Shown here piece by piece: positions 60,549 to 64,000 of a stretch of DNA of 64,000 nt. The stretch comes from Methylocella silvestris BL2. GTDB taxonomy: Bacteria > Pseudomonadota > Alphaproteobacteria > Rhizobiales > Beijerinckiaceae. Location of the stretch: positions 682,001 to 746,000 of the forward strand of contig NC_011666.1 of NCBI RefSeq assembly GCF_000021745.1. The letters are read 5' to 3'. Under the pieces are notes generated by a model. That model made no database searches. It saw nothing but the letters and a program-made list of their open reading frames with translations, and was not told where the DNA came from. Within the stretch, counting starts at the first letter, position 1. Each line of letters starts with the position of its first letter. Both the position numbers and the translations under genes were made by a program.

Positions 60549-62129
60549 ATGACAGACCCCGCCTCCCCGTCGCGCTTCGAGTCCGCGCGAAATTCCGAAT
60601 CCGTCGTCATCTTCGACACCACCTTGCGCGACGGCGAGCAATCGCCCGGCGCGACCATGTATCTTGAAGACAAGCTGCAGGTCGCCGAAGTGCTCGACCA
60701 TATGGGCGTCGACATCATCGAAGCCGGATTCCCAATCGCCTCCGAAGGCGATTTTGAGGCTGTCTCAGCCATTGCGGAACGCACCAAAAACGCCGTGATC
60801 GCCGGGCTCGCCCGCGCTATCGAAGGCGACATCGCCCGCTGCGGCGAAGCGGTCCGCAAAGCGCGCCGGCCGCGTATTCATACTTTCGTCTCGACCTCGC
60901 CGATTCATCTTCAGCATCAGATGAACAAGAGCGAGGCCCAGGTGCTCGAGATCATCGCCCGGACGGTGACGCAAGCGCGCAATCTCGTGGACGACGTCGA
61001 ATGGTCGGCGATGGACGCGACGCGCACCCCGATCGACTATCTCTGCCGCTGCGTCGAGGCGGCCATCCGCGCCGGCGCCACGACGATCAATCTGCCGGAC
61101 ACCGTCGGCTACGCCTTGCCCGAAGAATATGAGGCGATGTTCCGCCAAATCCGTGAGCGCGTGCCGGACGCCGACAAGGCTGTGTTTTCGGTGCATTGCC
61201 ACGACGATCTCGGGCTCGCCGTCGCCAATTCGCTGGCGGGCGTGCGCGGCGGCGCGCGCCAGGTCGAATGCACCATCAACGGTCTTGGCGAACGCGCAGG
61301 CAACGCCGCGCTCGAAGAAGTCGTCATGGCGCTGAAGACGCGCGGCGATTCGCTGCCCTATCACACGGAAATCGATTCAACCCTGCTGACTCGGGCCTCG
61401 AAGCTGGTGTCGGCGGTGAGTTCGTCGCCGGTGCAGTTCAACAAGGCGATCGTCGGCCGCAACGCCTTCGCCCATGAGAGCGGCATCCATCAGGACGGGA
61501 TGCTCAAGAACGCCCAGACCTATGAGATCATGACCCCGGCCAGCGTCGGCGTCAGCAAGACCTCCCTGGTGATGGGCAAGCACTCCGGCCGCCACGCCTT
61601 CAAGGACAAGCTGCGCGAGCTTGGCTATGAGCTCGCCGACAACGCCCTGCACGACGCCTTCGTGCGCTTCAAGGATCTCGCCGACCGCAAGAAGGTCGTC
61701 TACGACGAGGATTTGATGGCGCTCGTCGACGATGAAATCGTGCATGCGCATGACCGCATCAAGCTCGTCGACCTCACCGTTTTCGCCGGGACCAAGGGAC
61801 CGCAGTCGGCGGCGCTGACCCTCGACATCGACGGAACGCATGTGACGCATCAGGCGACCGGCAACGGCCCGGTCGATGCGATCTTTAACGCCATCCAGGC
61901 GCTGGTGCCGCATGGGGCCGTGCTCGAACTGTTTCAGGTTCACGCGGTCACCAAGGGAACCGACGCGCAGGCGGAGGTTTCGGTGCGGCTCGCCGAGGAC
62001 GGCAAGACGGTGACGGCCAAGGGCGCCGACCCCGACACGCTGGTCGCCGCGGCGAAGGCCTATATCGCCTCTCTGAACAAGCTGATGATGAAGCGCGGCA
62101 AGTCGCAGCGGGACGCGCTCGCCGGATGA
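60549..62129 (+). CDS. leuA: 2-isopropylmalate synthase
   Basis: 526 residues, the bacterial type I form. It condenses acetyl-CoA with 2-oxoisovalerate in the first committed step of leucine synthesis. The HMGL-like barrel opens with [18 protein letters not shown] (20-37), with the catalytic Arg-Asp. Zinc-binding [13 protein letters not shown] (about 216-228) and [19 protein letters not shown] follow. The C-terminal LeuA dimer domain (about 395-520) carries leucine feedback. Preceded by a leader peptide rich in Leu codons, so control is probably at both enzyme and RNA level. Confidence 0.97.
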   Translation: MTDPASPSRFESARNSESVVIFDTTLRDGEQSPGATMYLEDKLQVAEVLDHMGVDIIEAGFPIASEGDFEAVSAIAERTKNAVIAGLARAIEGDIARCGEAVRKARRPRIHTFVSTSPIHLQHQMNKSEAQVLEIIARTVTQARNLVDDVEWSAMDATRTPIDYLCRCVEAAIRAGATTINLPDTVGYALPEEYEAMFRQIRERVPDADKAVFSVHCHDDLGLAVANSLAGVRGGARQVECTINGLGERAGNAALEEVVMALKTRGDSLPYHTEIDSTLLTRASKLVSAVSSSPVQFNKAIVGRNAFAHESGIHQDGMLKNAQTYEIMTPASVGVSKTSLVMGKHSGRHAFKDKLRELGYELADNALHDAFVRFKDLADRKKVVYDEDLMALVDDEIVHAHDRIKLVDLTVFAGTKGPQSAALTLDIDGTHVTHQATGNGPVDAIFNAIQALVPHGAVLELFQVHAVTKGTDAQAEVSVRLAEDGKTVTAKGADPDTLVAAAKAYIASLNKLMMKRGKSQRDALAG

Positions 62130-62264
62130 TCTTCGACGCAATCGCGCGCAAATAGCCTTGGCGGGGCATGGTTGGCCGCCAGGGCGCTTTCACGGTCAAG
62201 TCAGGCTGGCTTTCCGCGGCTTCGGACGCATCCCGCCCCGCTTCCGTTTTTCGCGGGCGCACTC

Positions 62265-62292
62265 TGGACAAGGGTGAGCCCGTTTGCTACAT
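62265..62292 (+). promoter_or_regulatory. Possible promoter of tRNA-Lys
   Basis: TGGACA at 62265-62270 and CTACAT at 62287-62292, 16 bases apart, are the best sigma70-like pair in front of the tRNA. A start near 62299 would leave a 40-base 5' leader. Neither box is a full match. Confidence 0.35.
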
Positions 62293-62340
62293 GAGCGCTC
62301 CCGCTGCGCGGGGCCGCAGCGGCCTCTGCATGGGTTTGAT

Positions 62341-62416
<76 letters not shown>

Positions 62417-62550
62417 TCAAACCGCAAGTTAATCAAAGATCTGAAGATCTAAGCCTTTAGAACGTTCCGGCCGCTCCTGCCGAAGATATGACGATGCGCC
62501 GATTGTGCGCGTCGCCAATCGATCTCTCGGCATCTCCAGATCAGCGGCGA

Positions 62551-62586
62551 AAAAGCAAAGGCTCACACTTTGTTGGCGTGAGCCTT
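62551..62586 (-). terminator. Terminator of the carboxylesterase gene
   Basis: AAGGCTCAC and GTGAGCCTT (62558-62566 / 62578-62586) form a perfect 9-bp stem with an 11-base loop. On the minus strand it is followed by TTGCTTTTT. It lies 70 bases after the esterase stop. Confidence 0.82.
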
Positions 62587-62656
62587 CGCATCATTGTGGA
62601 GTCGCTGGCTTCCCGTGAGCCCGCAGGACCTGCGAGCTGCGGGCTGCGGGACTTTG

Positions 62657-64000
62657 CTACTTCAGGACTGTGTCCCACAAGTCGCACTTGTTCTCGGCGG
62701 CGTATTGCGCGTCGGAAATCGTCGACAGCGTAGGGATATTCTCGGACAAGTAGAATGATTTATTGGGCTGAAGAACGTAACGCGGCCACGGGCTGTTTCC
62801 TTGCCCGTTGGGATTGCCCGTCCAAGCGAAGTTCGTCCACGCCTTTACGAGCTTGTCCGAGAGCGCCTGCTGCTTGTTGTTGAGCTCATGCGGAATGCCA
62901 TCCGCGCCGCCATGCCAGAGAGGAAATAAATATTGGATATCGGCGGTATGATAGGCGAGAGGCTGAAAGCCTGGCATCTTGGGGAAATAGAAAGGAGCCG
63001 TCTGATCGTTGAATTCATAGGCGTAGACGGGCACCTGATTGGCAATGGACTTCAGAATTTGCCGCGTCGGACAGGCGAAAAACGCCGCGCCTTGCGTCGC
63101 GACCGCGTCCATGGCGAGTTGTGGCGTCGGGTAGGCGTCAAGTGGATAGCGGGCCAACACTTTGTCGACGGTGCCCGCCGGATAGGGCGGCGGCGAACCG
63201 GCGGGTCCTGAGTTACCGGTGTAAGTCGCCGTGACAAAACTCTTGAAGTCGTCCGCCGTAAACGCCACGCGAGGCTTCTTGTAATATTCCGTAATCGCCA
63301 AGCCAAAATTGCCTTCGTCATGCGTTGAGCCGCTCATGACCGGCACATGATTGAATTGACCGCTGGCGAACTGAGCCTTGATGCCATTGGACGGAATGAT
63401 CTGGCCGTCCGCGACGATGCCATTGCCGGTGGGATAGAAGCTGGCGCTTTCAGTCCCTTGCACTTTCATGATCTGCGCAACGGTCAAACTGCGGAGGCAT
63501 TTGGCGGTTGCCGCGTCGGAACCGGATCCGCAGCCGGCGGCGACGGCGAAGGACGTTCCGCTTTGCTCGGCGAAGGGCAACGGCGCCGGCTCCTGAACGC
63601 CGCTTTCCCAGATGGCTCGGTGGAAAAGACCCGCAGCGGCCGGCGACACCATGTTGACCTGCGTATCGAGGGAGCCGGCCGACTGGCCGCCAAGCGTCAC
63701 ATTATTTTTGTCGCCGCCGAAGCTGGCGATGTTGCGCTTGACCCATTGCAACGCCGCCTGCTGGTCGAGGATGCCGTAGTTGGCGAAAGGATGCCCTTCG
63801 GCGTCAAGCGCGGGATGCGCCATGAAGCCCAATACGCCGAGTCGATAATTGATGGTGACGACAACAGCGTCGCCCTGTGAGGCGAGCTTCGCGCCGTCGT
63901 AGCCATCGCTCGCGCCGTCGATATTGCCGCCCCCGTGAATCCAGACGATAACGGGAAGCTTTCCTTTTCCTGTGGGATTAAGGTTCGGAGAGAAGACATT
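62657..64000 (-). CDS. Type-B carboxylesterase (N-terminus beyond the window)
   Basis: About 447 residues, open at the right edge; the N-terminal ~100 residues are missing. The frame enters with NVFSPNLNPTGKGKLPVIVW and continues with the oxyanion HGGG, then TINYRLGVLGF. The nucleophile elbow is GGQSAGS. A probable acidic residue lies in STHDEGNF and the catalytic His in GIPHELN. A conserved Cys pair brackets the elbow region (CGSGSDAATAKC). Family members hydrolyse carboxyl esters and are often secreted; the signal peptide would be outside the window. The gene ends at 62657, followed by a good terminator. Confidence 0.92.
   Translation of the reverse strand, partial: NVFSPNLNPTGKGKLPVIVWIHGGGNIDGASDGYDGAKLASQGDAVVVTINYRLGVLGFMAHPALDAEGHPFANYGILDQQAALQWVKRNIASFGGDKNNVTLGGQSAGSLDTQVNMVSPAAAGLFHRAIWESGVQEPAPLPFAEQSGTSFAVAAGCGSGSDAATAKCLRSLTVAQIMKVQGTESASFYPTGNGIVADGQIIPSNGIKAQFASGQFNHVPVMSGSTHDEGNFGLAITEYYKKPRVAFTADDFKSFVTATYTGNSGPAGSPPPYPAGTVDKVLARYPLDAYPTPQLAMDAVATQGAAFFACPTRQILKSIANQVPVYAYEFNDQTAPFYFPKMPGFQPLAYHTADIQYLFPLWHGGADGIPHELNNKQQALSDKLVKAWTNFAWTGNPNGQGNSPWPRYVLQPNKSFYLSENIPTLSTISDAQYAAENKCDLWDTVLK

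Overview
The window is about 64 kb of GC-rich bacterial chromosome (coding sequence mostly uses G or C at the third codon position). Gene content and order point to an alphaproteobacterium of the Rhizobiales (Hyphomicrobiales). The signs are the order bamE / ubiquinol-cytochrome c chaperone / yceD / plsX / fabH / ihfA / merR, the ribH-nusB-thiL run, a divL-type Tyr pseudo-kinase ahead of a tsaE-amgK fusion and murU, a CtrA-type site (TTAA-N7-TTAA), carB next to greA, and an interspersed palindromic repeat of a kind common in Rhizobiales. A Beijerinckiaceae-like source (Methylocella/Methylocapsa relatives) is my guess from general flavour and is not shown by any single gene. I see no rRNA operon, insertion sequence, prophage, integrase or CRISPR array. 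This is mainly a core-genome region.

Layout. 1-3370 (minus): an RND efflux operon (NodT-type outer-membrane channel, periplasmic adaptor, start of the pump). 3668-4840: a patatin-like lipase. 5161-7151: minCDE with a CtrA/CcrM-like composite site in front and a terminator behind. 7388-7472: tRNA-Leu(CAA). 7704-14944: a Pro/Ala-rich exported protein, leuC, a VOC protein, a palindromic repeat, rplS, a hydrolase, a GT4-like glycosyltransferase, infC (ATT start) and rppH. 15048-20160: ctpA and an EnvC-like protein (ATGA-coupled), exported msrB and msrA, then rlmH and rsfS. 20405-29349: an esterase, the lipid/IHF cluster, bamE and a K+-independent H+-pyrophosphatase. 29510-31538: ribH-nusB-thiL. 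31669-36134: a two-domain kinase, hldE and an AGE-family isomerase. 36298-42826: comM, murU, tsaE-amgK and divL. 42939-46926: a GT2 glycosyltransferase, an aldo/keto reductase, and an Lrp regulator paired with a 2OG-Fe(II) oxygenase. 47297-54537: carB, greA, an Hsp70-like protein and rpsA. 54886-57928: rlpA, a frameshifted molybdenum-carrier gene, a rhodanese, mobA and a beta-barrel candidate. 58222-62129: a HAD hydrolase, ribF, a leucine-rich leader peptide and leuA. 62341-62416: tRNA-Lys(CTT). 62657-64000: a truncated type-B carboxylesterase.

How the genes fit together. Several loci serve the envelope and cell cycle: Min system, DivL, EnvC/CtpA, RlpA, MurU/AmgK recycling, HldE heptose synthesis, BamE, and PlsX/FabH lipid synthesis. 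A putative CtrA site in front of minCDE and a DivL homologue (DivL acts on the CckA-CtrA pathway) are about 35 kb apart in the same window. A second theme is translation: IF-3, L19, S1, RsfS, RlmH, NusB, GreA, TsaE and two tRNAs. Leucine synthesis is represented by leuC and by leuA, which has a classic-looking ribosome-mediated attenuator. The best leads for new biology are regulatory DNA: the composite CtrA/GANTC site, the leuA leader, and palindromes in front of the rhodanese, the Lrp gene and the aldo/keto reductase.
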